DNA from: an uncultured Oscillospiraceae bacterium
Lineage (GTDB): Bacteria; Bacillota; Clostridia; Oscillospirales; Oscillospiraceae
Length of the DNA stretch: 7,274 nucleotides
NCBI GenBank assembly: GCA_934561725.1
Contig: CAKTGW010000048.1
Span: 1-7,274 of the forward strand
Reading direction: 5' to 3'
Shown in pieces: positions 1 through 5,372 of this stretch (positions are counted from its first letter, which is position 1; each line of letters starts with the position of its first letter). Below the pieces are notes generated by a model. It had not been told where the DNA came from. It made no database searches and was given only the letters and a program-made list of their open reading frames with translations. Both the position numbers and the translations under genes were made by a program.

Positions 1-872
1 ACCACGGCCAGATCGTTGTCATAATTCTCCTGGCTTACAAATCCGCCGGGGTTCTGGCAGAAGGTGCGCACCTTGTTTTTGAAGGGGGCGGGATAGCCGA
101 TCAGCTTGGACTCATAGAGCACCTTATTCACCGTCTCCATGATCTCATTGCGCACCTCCACACGGACACCGATGTCCACGGTGCCCGGCTGATGGGCGAT
201 GTTGTGCTCTGCGCAGAGTTTTTCCAGCCAGTCGGCGCCCCGGCGGCCGGTAGCAACTACGGTGTGCCCGGCCAGAATAGTCTGTTCGTCACTGCCGTTT
301 GTAATGGTAACGCCGCGGCAAATGTTGCCCTCCAGAAGCAGATTGGTGCACTCATAGCCAAAAATGATCTCAACGCCTTGGGCCTGAAGGTATTTTTCTA
401 TGGCAAGATAGAGATTCTGTGCTTTTTCTGTACCCAGATGGCGAATGGGGCAGTCCACCAGCTTCAGACCGGCCTGAATGGCCCGGCGGCGGATGGCCTT
501 CACCTCTTCCGTATTGCCCAGTCCTTCAATATGGCTGTCCGCACCGAATTCCAGATAGATTTTATCCGTGTAGTTGATCGTTTCCTGCGCTTTGTCCGCA
601 CCGATCAGTGTGGGCAGGTCGCCGCCCACCTCATAGCTCAGACTGAGCTTGCCGTCAGAGAAAGCACCGGCACCGGAAAAGCCGGTGGTGATGTGGCAGT
701 AGGGCTTGCAGTTCATGCATTTTCCGGTCTTGTGCTTGGGGCAATGGCGGGACTCTATGCTTTTTCCCTTTTCCACGATCACAATTTTGCGCTTGCTGCC
801 CCGGCGGAGCATTTCGATTGCGGTAAAAATACCGGCGGGGCCGGCGCCGATGATCACAACATCCGTTTTCAT
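1..872 (-). CDS. FAD-dependent dehydrogenase, COG2509-like (3' end outside window)
   Basis: The first 290 codons of a flavoprotein are present; the C-terminus lies beyond the left edge. I translated the frame by hand and it stays open from the ATG at 870-872 to base 1. Residues 1-36 form a Rossmann dinucleotide fold: GAGPAG at 9-14, and E34 at the end of strand 2, which would bind the FAD ribose. Next comes a cysteine cluster (C44, C52, C55, C59) followed by GAGAFSDGK at 67-75, a block I associate with the uncharacterised FAD-dependent dehydrogenases of COG2509. A second nucleotide-fold return, VVATGRRG, lies near residue 205. Substrate and electron partner are unknown. The start is supported by GGAGG at 880-884, seven bases upstream. 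Expression is probably set by the guanine-class riboswitch in the leader. A generic HI0933-like flavoprotein is the alternative, but the Cys block favours COG2509. Confidence 0.85.
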   Translation of the reverse strand, partial: MKTDVVIIGAGPAGIFTAIEMLRRGSKRKIVIVEKGKSIESRHCPKHKTGKCMNCKPYCHITTGFSGAGAFSDGKLSLSYEVGGDLPTLIGADKAQETINYTDKIYLEFGADSHIEGLGNTEEVKAIRRRAIQAGLKLVDCPIRHLGTEKAQNLYLAIEKYLQAQGVEIIFGYECTNLLLEGNICRGVTITNGSDEQTILAGHTVVATGRRGADWLEKLCAEHNIAHQPGTVDIGVRVEVRNEIMETVNKVLYESKLIGYPAPFKNKVRTFCQNPGGFVSQENYDNDLAV

Positions 873-879
873 TTAAGTA

Positions 880-897
880 CCTCCAAATCTCATTTGG
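880..897 (-). promoter_or_regulatory. Shine-Dalgarno site partly inside a small hairpin
   Basis: The ribosome binding site GGAGG (880-884) precedes the flavoprotein start by seven bases. Directly upstream, CCAAAT (892-897) can pair with ATTTGG (883-888) across a 3-nt loop, so the hairpin covers the first two G of the Shine-Dalgarno sequence. The stem is short and AT-rich, so any effect on translation would be modest. Confidence 0.5.
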
Positions 898-901
898 GCA
901 G

Positions 902-934
902 AAAAATACGGCTGAATCAGAGTATATCCACCCG
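902..934 (-). terminator. Regulated terminator of the purine riboswitch
   Basis: On the minus strand CGGGTGGAT (926-934) can pair with ATTCAGCCG (909-917) around an 8-nt loop. This gives eight pairs including one G-U, with a single G-G mismatch, and is followed by TATTTTTC (901-908). It lies between the aptamer and the start codon of the flavoprotein gene. Its 5' strand overlaps bases needed for the competing antiterminator (923-951), so it should form when the aptamer P1 helix is stabilised. That predicts an OFF switch. Confidence 0.65.
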
Positions 935-945
935 GTAAAAGGCGC

Positions 946-1007
946 GATATAGTCAGCTGAAGGCAGCCGGTAGAAACATCCGCCCCATACCGGCGGATCT
1001 ATATATC
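946..1007 (-). promoter_or_regulatory. Purine (guanine-class) riboswitch aptamer
   Basis: The three-way junction of a purine riboswitch can be laid out completely. P1 is GATATA (1002-1007) with TATATC (946-951). J1/2 is TAG (999-1001). P2 is ATCCGCC (992-998) with GGCGGAT (978-984), seven perfect pairs closing L2 GGTATGG (985-991). J2/3 is GTTTCTAC (970-977), matching the family consensus. P3 is CGGCTG (964-969) with CAGCTG (954-959). J3/1 is ACT (951-953). The base at 952 corresponds to position 74 of the B. subtilis xpt aptamer and is C, which specifies guanine or hypoxanthine; adenine aptamers carry U. The oddity is L3, which is CCTT (960-963), four nt instead of the usual seven. Its CC can still meet the GG of L2. 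Downstream, a terminator (902-934) and an antiterminator (923-951) compete. Identification rests on consensus and pairing only. Confidence 0.88.
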
Positions 1008-1025
1008 TTGCTCACACAATTCAGT

Positions 1026-1054
1026 ATCATACATGAAAGTCAGAACAAAATCAA
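1026..1054 (-). promoter_or_regulatory. Sigma-A promoter for the riboswitch-flavoprotein transcript
   Basis: The minus strand shows TTGATT (1049-1054), a 17-bp spacer and TATGAT (1026-1031). Transcription would start near 1019, about 12 nt before aptamer helix P1, leaving a short 5' tail typical of riboswitch transcripts. Confidence 0.75.
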
Positions 1055-1092
1055 GGTAAGATCAAAAAATTGGCGTATTGAGCAATTCATTA

Positions 1093-1111
1093 TAGCTTTT
1101 TTAGCTTTTTT
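1093..1111. repeat. Two 9-bp tandem copies giving phased A-tracts
   Basis: TAGCTTTTT occurs twice in tandem (1093-1101 and 1102-1110), followed by one more T. On the minus strand these are A-tracts about 75-90 bp upstream of the predicted start near 1019. They might bend DNA, or they may simply be AT-rich spacer after the preceding terminator. Confidence 0.45.
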
Positions 1112-1117
1112 GTGCAG

Positions 1118-1149
1118 AAAAAACTGCCGGAGCCAACAGACTCCGGCAG
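1118..1149 (-). terminator. Rho-independent terminator of the dehydrogenase gene
   Basis: A perfect 9-bp stem, CTGCCGGAG (1141-1149) with CTCCGGCAG (1124-1132), has an 8-nt loop and is followed by six T (1118-1123) on the minus strand. It begins eight bases after the stop codon at 1157-1159 and separates this gene from the riboswitch unit. Confidence 0.92.
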
Positions 1150-1156
1150 GATTGAC

Positions 1157-2014
1157 TTATTTCCAATTTTCTACGACTGCAGAAAAATCCTTGTCCTGCA
1201 GGCCGTTTTCAACCATTTTTTCATAAAAGCCATACATCAGATCGGTAACAGGCAGCTGCCCGCCGCGGGACTCCACTTCGTTTCTGGCAATGCCCAGATC
1301 CTTCAGATAATGGCGGATCATAAAGCCCGGCTCAAAATTGCCGCTGAGGAAACGGGGATACATGATCTGCATCTGACGGCTGGATGATGTGCAGGTAACG
1401 AGTACCTCAAACATTTTCTGCCGGTCAATGCCCAGTGTGTCGGCATAGGAGCAGGCGTCCAGAAGAGCGCCGACTACACCGGCACAGGCAACTTGGTTAG
1501 CCAGCTTCATGCTCTGACCGGAACCGGGAGCGCCCATATAAAAGATACTGCCGCCCATGGCCTCAAACAGAGGCATAACGCGCTGAACGGTCTCCTCGTC
1601 ACCTGCCGGCATGATGGTCATCGTCCCGTCCCGGGCACCCTCGGCACCACCGGAAACAGGAGCATCCAGTGCAGAGATCCTCTTTTCCTTGGCTGCGGCG
1701 TAGAGCTTCTGCGCAAGGCTGGGGCTGCTGGTGGTCATGTCGATCACTACACTGCCGGGAGCCATGCTGTCCAGCACGCCGCCGGGGGTAAGATAGATGC
1801 CTTCCACATCCTGCGGGCGGCCGATAATGGTGATCAGTACATCTTTTCCGGCACAGAGAGCAGATACACTGCCGTGCAGAGGGATGCCCTCGTCGGTCAA
1901 ATGTCTGGCGTGTTCAGGATTGCGGGCATAGATCTCCACGTTAAAGCCGGCTTTGCGCAGATTGCGGATCATACCGGTGCCCATTACACCGGTGCCGATA
2001 AAGCCAATATTCAT
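1157..2014 (-). CDS. NAD(P)-dependent beta-hydroxyacid dehydrogenase (3-hydroxyisobutyrate dehydrogenase family)
   Basis: This 285-residue cytosolic oxidoreductase has the usual length for the 3-hydroxyisobutyrate dehydrogenase / tartronate semialdehyde reductase family. The N-terminal Rossmann domain opens with GTGVMG at 7-12. R31, just after strand 2, is compatible with NADP(H) use. The family substrate motif DAPVSGG is at 117-123, followed by GTMTIMPAGD at 130-139. K170 in GQSMKLANQ matches the conserved catalytic lysine, with N173 beside it. The helical C-terminal domain is complete. Members interconvert short beta-hydroxyacids and their semialdehydes; the exact substrate cannot be read from sequence, so GarR-like or MmsB-like activity stays open. 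GGAGG sits nine bases before the ATG. It has its own promoter (2051-2079) and terminator (1118-1149), but no terminator separates it from the ABC operon, so read-through is possible. Confidence 0.93.
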   Translation of the reverse strand: MNIGFIGTGVMGTGMIRNLRKAGFNVEIYARNPEHARHLTDEGIPLHGSVSALCAGKDVLITIIGRPQDVEGIYLTPGGVLDSMAPGSVVIDMTTSSPSLAQKLYAAAKEKRISALDAPVSGGAEGARDGTMTIMPAGDEETVQRVMPLFEAMGGSIFYMGAPGSGQSMKLANQVACAGVVGALLDACSYADTLGIDRQKMFEVLVTCTSSSRQMQIMYPRFLSGNFEPGFMIRHYLKDLGIARNEVESRGGQLPVTDLMYGFYEKMVENGLQDKDFSAVVENWK

Positions 2015-2050
2015 AGTGTGCCTCCTTGTCTGCAGATAATGGTAACTATT

Positions 2051-2079
2051 ATTATATAGTACAAGCAGGGTAAAGTCAA
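2051..2079 (-). promoter_or_regulatory. Sigma-A promoter for the dehydrogenase gene
   Basis: TTGACT (2074-2079), a 17-bp spacer and TATAAT (2051-2056) lie on the minus strand. The -35 box overlaps the TGA stop of the ABC ATPase gene (2076-2078). The predicted start near 2044 leaves a leader of about 30 nt before the ATG at 2014. Confidence 0.8.
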
Positions 2080-2861
2080 CTCAGCAGGATGCGGTCATTA
2101 TCCATTTCGGTGCCGGCGCTGGTTTTAAAGCGCTCCAGCAGATCCGCTACGGACATACCGGCGCGTTCCGGACCGGAGATATCCAGCACAATGCGGCCGT
2201 CGGACATCATCAGCGTCCGGTTGCCGAGCTCCAGCGCCTGATGCATGTTGTGTGTGACCATCAGGCAGGTAATGCCATAGTCTGCCACGATGCTGCGGGT
2301 CAGCGCCAGGACTTTCTCGGCGGTACCGGGATCCAGTGCTGCGGTGTGCTCATCCAGCAGCAGGAGCCAGGGCGGGTTCATTGTGGCCATAAGCAGAGTC
2401 AGCGCCTGACGCTGACCGCCGGAGAGCAGCCCCACGGGCTGCCGCATCCGATCCTCGAGTCCCATATCCAGCAGAGCCAGACGGTCGCGGAAGCGCGCAC
2501 GGTCCTTCTGCGTCAGGGCGGAGAACCAGCCGCCGCTGCCGGCCGCCAGGGCCAGATTTTCTTCGATAGTCATATTGGGGGCGGTCCCCTTCAGGGGATC
2601 CTGAAACAGACGGCCGATATGCTTGGCGCGCTTGTACTCGGGCATGAAGGTAACATCATGGCCGTCTACCACGATGGAGCCGTCATCCACATAAAAGCTG
2701 CCGGCAACGGCATTGAACAGCGTGCTTTTTCCGGCGCCGTTGGAGCCTACGATCGTGACGAAATCGCCCTTGCCCAGATGAAGATTCAGACCGGAAAGAG
2801 CCTTTTTTTCGTTGACGGTACCGGGATTGAAGGTCTTGGAAATGTTTTTGATGTCCAGCAT
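2076..2861 (-). CDS. trpZ: ABC transporter ATP-binding protein, tryptophan importer type
   Basis: This 261-residue cytoplasmic ATPase powers the importer formed with the permease and lipoprotein encoded upstream. All nucleotide-binding motifs are intact: Walker A GSNGAGKST at 39-47, Q-loop Q87 in RLFQDP, signature LSGGQ at 146-150, Walker B LLLLDE ending at D170-E171, and switch H204 in VTHN. It is a single-domain ATPase of the kind found with LivH-like permeases. The start lies four bases past the permease stop. Its Shine-Dalgarno sequence AAGGAGAG falls within the last permease codons, so the two genes are probably translationally coupled. The specificity comes from the UGG T-box at the head of the operon, not from the ATPase itself. 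The name follows the streptococcal TrpXYZ system and is therefore an inference. Confidence 0.85.
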   Translation of the reverse strand: MLDIKNISKTFNPGTVNEKKALSGLNLHLGKGDFVTIVGSNGAGKSTLFNAVAGSFYVDDGSIVVDGHDVTFMPEYKRAKHIGRLFQDPLKGTAPNMTIEENLALAAGSGGWFSALTQKDRARFRDRLALLDMGLEDRMRQPVGLLSGGQRQALTLLMATMNPPWLLLLDEHTAALDPGTAEKVLALTRSIVADYGITCLMVTHNMHQALELGNRTLMMSDGRIVLDISGPERAGMSVADLLERFKTSAGTEMDNDRILLS

Positions 2862-2865
2862 GGGC

Positions 2866-3774
2866 TCAGCTCTCCTTTCCGGTGCGGGCAGTCAGCTTTC
2901 GTTTCTGGAAAGCGGCCCAGTTCTTTATGCTGGGGGCGGCGATCGCCAGTGCTACAATAATAGCGGTGAGCAGCTTCAGGCAGTCCACCGGTACGATCTT
3001 AGTATAGAATACAATGGCATAGATAAACCGGTAAATAATGGAGCCCAGCATAACGGCGATGATCCCCTTGGTCATGGTGCGGCGGCCCAAAACGGTTTCA
3101 CCGATAATCAGACAGGCCAGACCGATGACAACGATACCGGTTCCGGAGTTGATATCCACGGTTTTCTGATACTGGCCCACAACGGCACCGGAAAGGGCCG
3201 TGAGCGCGTTGGCGATACACAGTCCAACGGTGATCGTAAAGGTGGGGTTTATTGAAGAGGCGCGGACCATGTCCCGGTTGTCGCCGGTGGCACGGATGGA
3301 GAGACCCAGCCGGGTACCCAAAAAGGCCCGGAGCAGCAGACCGGCCAGAATGGTAACGCCGGCGGCCAGAAGCAGCTCATACCAGTCACCGCCTATGCCG
3401 GAACGGCGCAGCAGAGTAAAAATTGTGTCCACCCCCAGCAGACTGGAATTTGACTTCCAGCCCATGGCCATCAGATTTATGGTGTACAGGCCGGTGTTGG
3501 TCACAATGCCTGCCAGTATGGAGGGGACGCCCAGCCGGGTCTGTAAAAATGCAGTGATAAAGCCGGCGCAGGCCCCGGCGGCCATTGCTGCCGGAATAGC
3601 CAGAAGCGGATGTCCTCCGGCGGTCAGCGTGACAGAGACAGCTGCGCCGAGAACAAAGCAGCCGTCTGTAGTCAGGTCGGCAATATCCAGAATACGATAG
3701 CTTAAAAACAGAGCCATGGCTACCAGTGCGTACATGAAGCCCAGTTCAAGTGTGGTCTGTGTAATGATCAGCAT
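2866..3774 (-). CDS. trpY: ABC transporter permease, BPD_transp_2 (LivH-like) family
   Basis: This 302-residue polytopic membrane protein forms the translocation channel of the importer. Hydrophobic segments run along most of its length, starting at about residues 5-25. A conserved cytoplasmic loop, LSIRATGDNRDMVRASS (158-174), is followed by a helix rich in small residues, and this block marks the PF02653 family of branched-chain amino acid and related permeases. The C-terminus is basic (KKRK-like, around 290-293) and probably cytoplasmic. AAGGGAG lies nine bases before the ATG. The gene follows the binding protein after 81 bases that contain a stable hairpin (3795-3827), and ends four bases before the ATPase start. 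The family does not define the substrate; tryptophan is inferred from the operon's T-box and the streptococcal trpXYZ precedent. Confidence 0.87.
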   Translation of the reverse strand: MLIITQTTLELGFMYALVAMALFLSYRILDIADLTTDGCFVLGAAVSVTLTAGGHPLLAIPAAMAAGACAGFITAFLQTRLGVPSILAGIVTNTGLYTINLMAMGWKSNSSLLGVDTIFTLLRRSGIGGDWYELLLAAGVTILAGLLLRAFLGTRLGLSIRATGDNRDMVRASSINPTFTITVGLCIANALTALSGAVVGQYQKTVDINSGTGIVVIGLACLIIGETVLGRRTMTKGIIAVMLGSIIYRFIYAIVFYTKIVPVDCLKLLTAIIVALAIAAPSIKNWAAFQKRKLTARTGKES

Positions 3775-3794
3775 GGGCGGGTTCTCCCTTCATA

Positions 3795-3827
3795 CTGATA
3801 CCCCCGGCGGATAAGCCGGGGGATCAG
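3795..3827 (-). other. Intercistronic hairpin between binding-protein and permease genes
   Basis: GCCGGGGG and CCCCCGGC form eight perfect pairs (3801-3808 with 3815-3822, 6-nt loop). Five more pairs, CTGAT with ATCAG (3795-3799 and 3823-3827), extend the stem across one bulged base at 3800. No T-tract follows on the minus strand, so it is not a standard terminator. A plausible role is to protect the 3' end of the binding-protein message, giving more lipoprotein than membrane complex. Confidence 0.75.
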
Positions 3828-3855
3828 TGGATTATTTATAATTTGGAATCGGGGC

Positions 3856-4902
3856 TTAATCTTTGGTCGTAGTGACTTCCACAAGCTCGCCCATATCGGC
3901 AAACATGCTGTAGTCGGCGCCCAGAGTCTCAGCGGTCTCGGTGTTGACGGTAATGATGCCGCCGTCCATCAGGTAGTAGTCCTCCATGCCGTCCATACCG
4001 TCGGTAATGGCTTCATAGGCCAGGTCGGCGGTGCGGGCGCCCAGCTCGGTGTAATTCACACCGCAGGTGGCGAAAGCGCCGTTGCGCACAAAGGAGTCGG
4101 CGCCGGTGTAGTGAGGAATGCCGGCTGCTGCCAGATCCTCATAGATGGCAAGCTCTGCTGCCATGATCACATTGTCGGTAGGAGTGAAGATGGCATCTAC
4201 GCCGTCGGCAATCAGAGCGGAGGCTGCGGCAATGACTTCATCGTTGGTGTTGGCAGTTTGCTCGGTGTAGGCAATGCCCTTACCATCCAGATAAGCCTTG
4301 GCGTTGGCGATGGGGGTTGCGGAGTTGGGCTCAGACAGGGAGTAGAGCAGGCCAACCTTGGCGGTATCGGGGTTCTGAGCCAGAATCATATCCATGATGA
4401 AATCGGTGTTCAGCGCGTCGCTGGTGCCGGTCACATAATCGATGCCGGTGACCTTGGCGGCCTCGGGATCAGAGATGGCGGCATAGACAACAGGAGTCTT
4501 GCTGTCCTCGGCAGAGAGGGCGGCAATCTGAGCAGCGGTCGTAGCAATGGGGATGATGGCGTTTACGCCGTCGGCAATGGCCTGATCGGACAGCTGCTTC
4601 AGAATGGTCTGATCGTTCTGGCCGGAGGTGATCTCGTACTCAATGGTCACATTGTTGTCCGCAGCCAGCTTGTCGAGCTCGGCGGCAACGGCATTTGCGA
4701 TCTCGTCCAGAGAGGCGTGGTCCAGCTGCTTGATAATGGCGACCTTGTAGCTGGCAGGGGCAGCGCTTTCGGGAGCAGGAAAACTGGTTTCGGGGGCGGT
4801 GCTCTCAGAGATGGTGTTTCCGCCGCAGGCGGTCAGAGACAGGCAGAGAGCCAGAGCCGCACCGGCGGCCATGATGCGTTTGACAGTGTTTGACAGTTTC
4901 AT
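3856..4902 (-). CDS. trpX: Tryptophan-type ABC transporter substrate-binding lipoprotein
   Basis: This 348-residue extracytoplasmic lipoprotein belongs to the ABC_sub_bind (PF04392) type. Residues 1-25 are a signal peptide with basic N-terminus (K2, K8, R9), hydrophobic core and lipobox LTAC; C26 would be lipidated. An acidic Ser/Ala/Pro-rich linker (about 30-50) leads into two alternating alpha/beta lobes, starting at YKVAIIKQLDH and including VNAIIPIATTAAQ near residue 115 and VDAIFTPTDN near 235. It captures substrate for the permease and ATPase encoded downstream. GGAGG lies eight bases before the ATG. The gene is the first behind a T-box leader with a UGG specifier, which is the main reason for assigning tryptophan. 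Without the leader the family alone would leave the ligand open. The downstream hairpin (3795-3827) may raise its yield relative to the membrane components. Confidence 0.88.
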   Translation of the reverse strand: MKLSNTVKRIMAAGAALALCLSLTACGGNTISESTAPETSFPAPESAAPASYKVAIIKQLDHASLDEIANAVAAELDKLAADNNVTIEYEITSGQNDQTILKQLSDQAIADGVNAIIPIATTAAQIAALSAEDSKTPVVYAAISDPEAAKVTGIDYVTGTSDALNTDFIMDMILAQNPDTAKVGLLYSLSEPNSATPIANAKAYLDGKGIAYTEQTANTNDEVIAAASALIADGVDAIFTPTDNVIMAAELAIYEDLAAAGIPHYTGADSFVRNGAFATCGVNYTELGARTADLAYEAITDGMDGMEDYYLMDGGIITVNTETAETLGADYSMFADMGELVEVTTTKD

Positions 4903-4977
4903 TTTTGTTTCCTCCAGAATCTATGATTTATTTTTGGGAGGCGATGGCTTTTTGCAGTGCCGGTACAAAAAGGATAT

Positions 4978-5012
4978 AAAAAAAGCCCTTGTCCCCTACA
5001 TGGGACAAAAGC
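4978..5012 (-). terminator. T-box regulated terminator
   Basis: GCTTTTGTCCC (5002-5012) pairs with GGGACAAGGGC (4985-4995), eleven pairs including two G-U, around a 6-nt loop. Seven T (4978-4984) follow on the minus strand. It lies just downstream of the T-box motif (5025-5037), whose antiterminator should be stabilised by uncharged tRNA. Confidence 0.92.
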
Positions 5013-5258
5013 CTGAAAACTTCTGCGATACCACCCAAATTGACGAAAAATCGTCCGCTCGCTTACGCGTACCATCTATACGCGCCCCGATGGATAACGG
5101 GTGGGATACCCGTCGGTCCCTACTGAGCTAAAGCCTTTCGGTCCGCCCTCCGAAGTCCATTCACCAGCCGCTCACTGCCTCATCACACCACCCGAGGCTC
5201 TCTGAAAGCTTGCCTTGCCGGCTACTTCTCTCCGTCATTGGTTTGAACTATTGAATTT
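4978..5258 (-). promoter_or_regulatory. T-box leader, tryptophan (UGG) specifier
   Basis: This cis-acting RNA senses uncharged tRNA and controls the importer operon. Stem I carries the tRNA-elbow motifs CAGAGAGCC (5196-5204) and GGTGGTGTGA (5183-5192). The upper specifier helix is AGCCG with CGGCT. The 3' side of the specifier loop reads GAA-TGG-A, placing the specifier UGG at 5157-5159, followed by the conserved purine. The middle region holds two hairpins, ACGGGT/ACCCGT and CGCGTA/TACGCG, in the place of stem II. Stem III is GACGA-TTTT-TCGTC (5042-5055). The T-box proper, TGGGTGGTATCGC, is at 5025-5037, and the terminator at 4978-5012. When tRNA-Trp is uncharged, its acceptor end should hold the antiterminator and allow transcription of the binding protein, permease and ATPase genes. 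The T-box call is firm; the codon register is slightly less so. Confidence 0.95.
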
Positions 5259-5264
5259 GATGTC

Positions 5265-5293
5265 ATTATAATCAGCGTCCCTCTGTTTGTCAA
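5265..5293 (-). promoter_or_regulatory. Perfect-consensus sigma-A promoter of the T-box operon
   Basis: TTGACA (5288-5293), a 17-bp spacer and TATAAT (5265-5270) all match the consensus. The start would fall near 5258, at the head of the T-box leader. A maximal promoter fits an operon whose control is exerted by termination in the leader. Confidence 0.93.
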
Positions 5294-5332
5294 GAGGAAA
5301 TTTTTATTTTTTTCAGCAGTCCGGAGCGGAAG

Positions 5333-5365
5333 AAAAAGTGGCCTGCGGAGTTTTCCGCAGGCCAC
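5333..5365 (-). terminator. Strong terminator of the symporter gene
   Basis: A perfect 12-bp stem, GTGGCCTGCGGA (5354-5365) with TCCGCAGGCCAC (5338-5349), has a 4-nt loop and five T (5333-5337) on the minus strand. It lies seven bases after the symporter stop codon and insulates that unit from the T-box promoter 40 bp further on. Confidence 0.95.
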
Positions 5366-5372
5366 AACGGCT

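Noticed and set aside
192..938. 248-codon plus-strand open frame at the left end
   Set aside because: It is antisense to the flavoprotein, which has a clear FAD motif and ribosome binding site, and it also crosses the riboswitch terminator. The product has no recognisable domain.
1089..1094. A perfect TATAAT on the minus strand upstream of the riboswitch promoter
   Set aside because: At 17-bp spacing the upstream hexamer is CTGCAC, not a -35 box. The TTGATT/TATGAT pair further downstream is better placed for the aptamer.
3795..3827. Considered as a Rho-independent terminator
   Set aside because: The stem is strong, but no T-tract follows it on either strand, and the permease is needed for the same importer.
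4111..4893. Gly-rich plus-strand open frame of 260 codons
   Set aside because: It is antisense to the binding-protein gene. The Gly/Val repetitiveness comes from Ala/Ser/Thr-rich codons on the real strand.
5155..5165. Other readings of the specifier loop (AUG, GGA, GAC)
   Set aside because: Only UGG is flanked by the GAA before and the single purine after that T-box specifier loops usually show, and it agrees with the downstream importer type.
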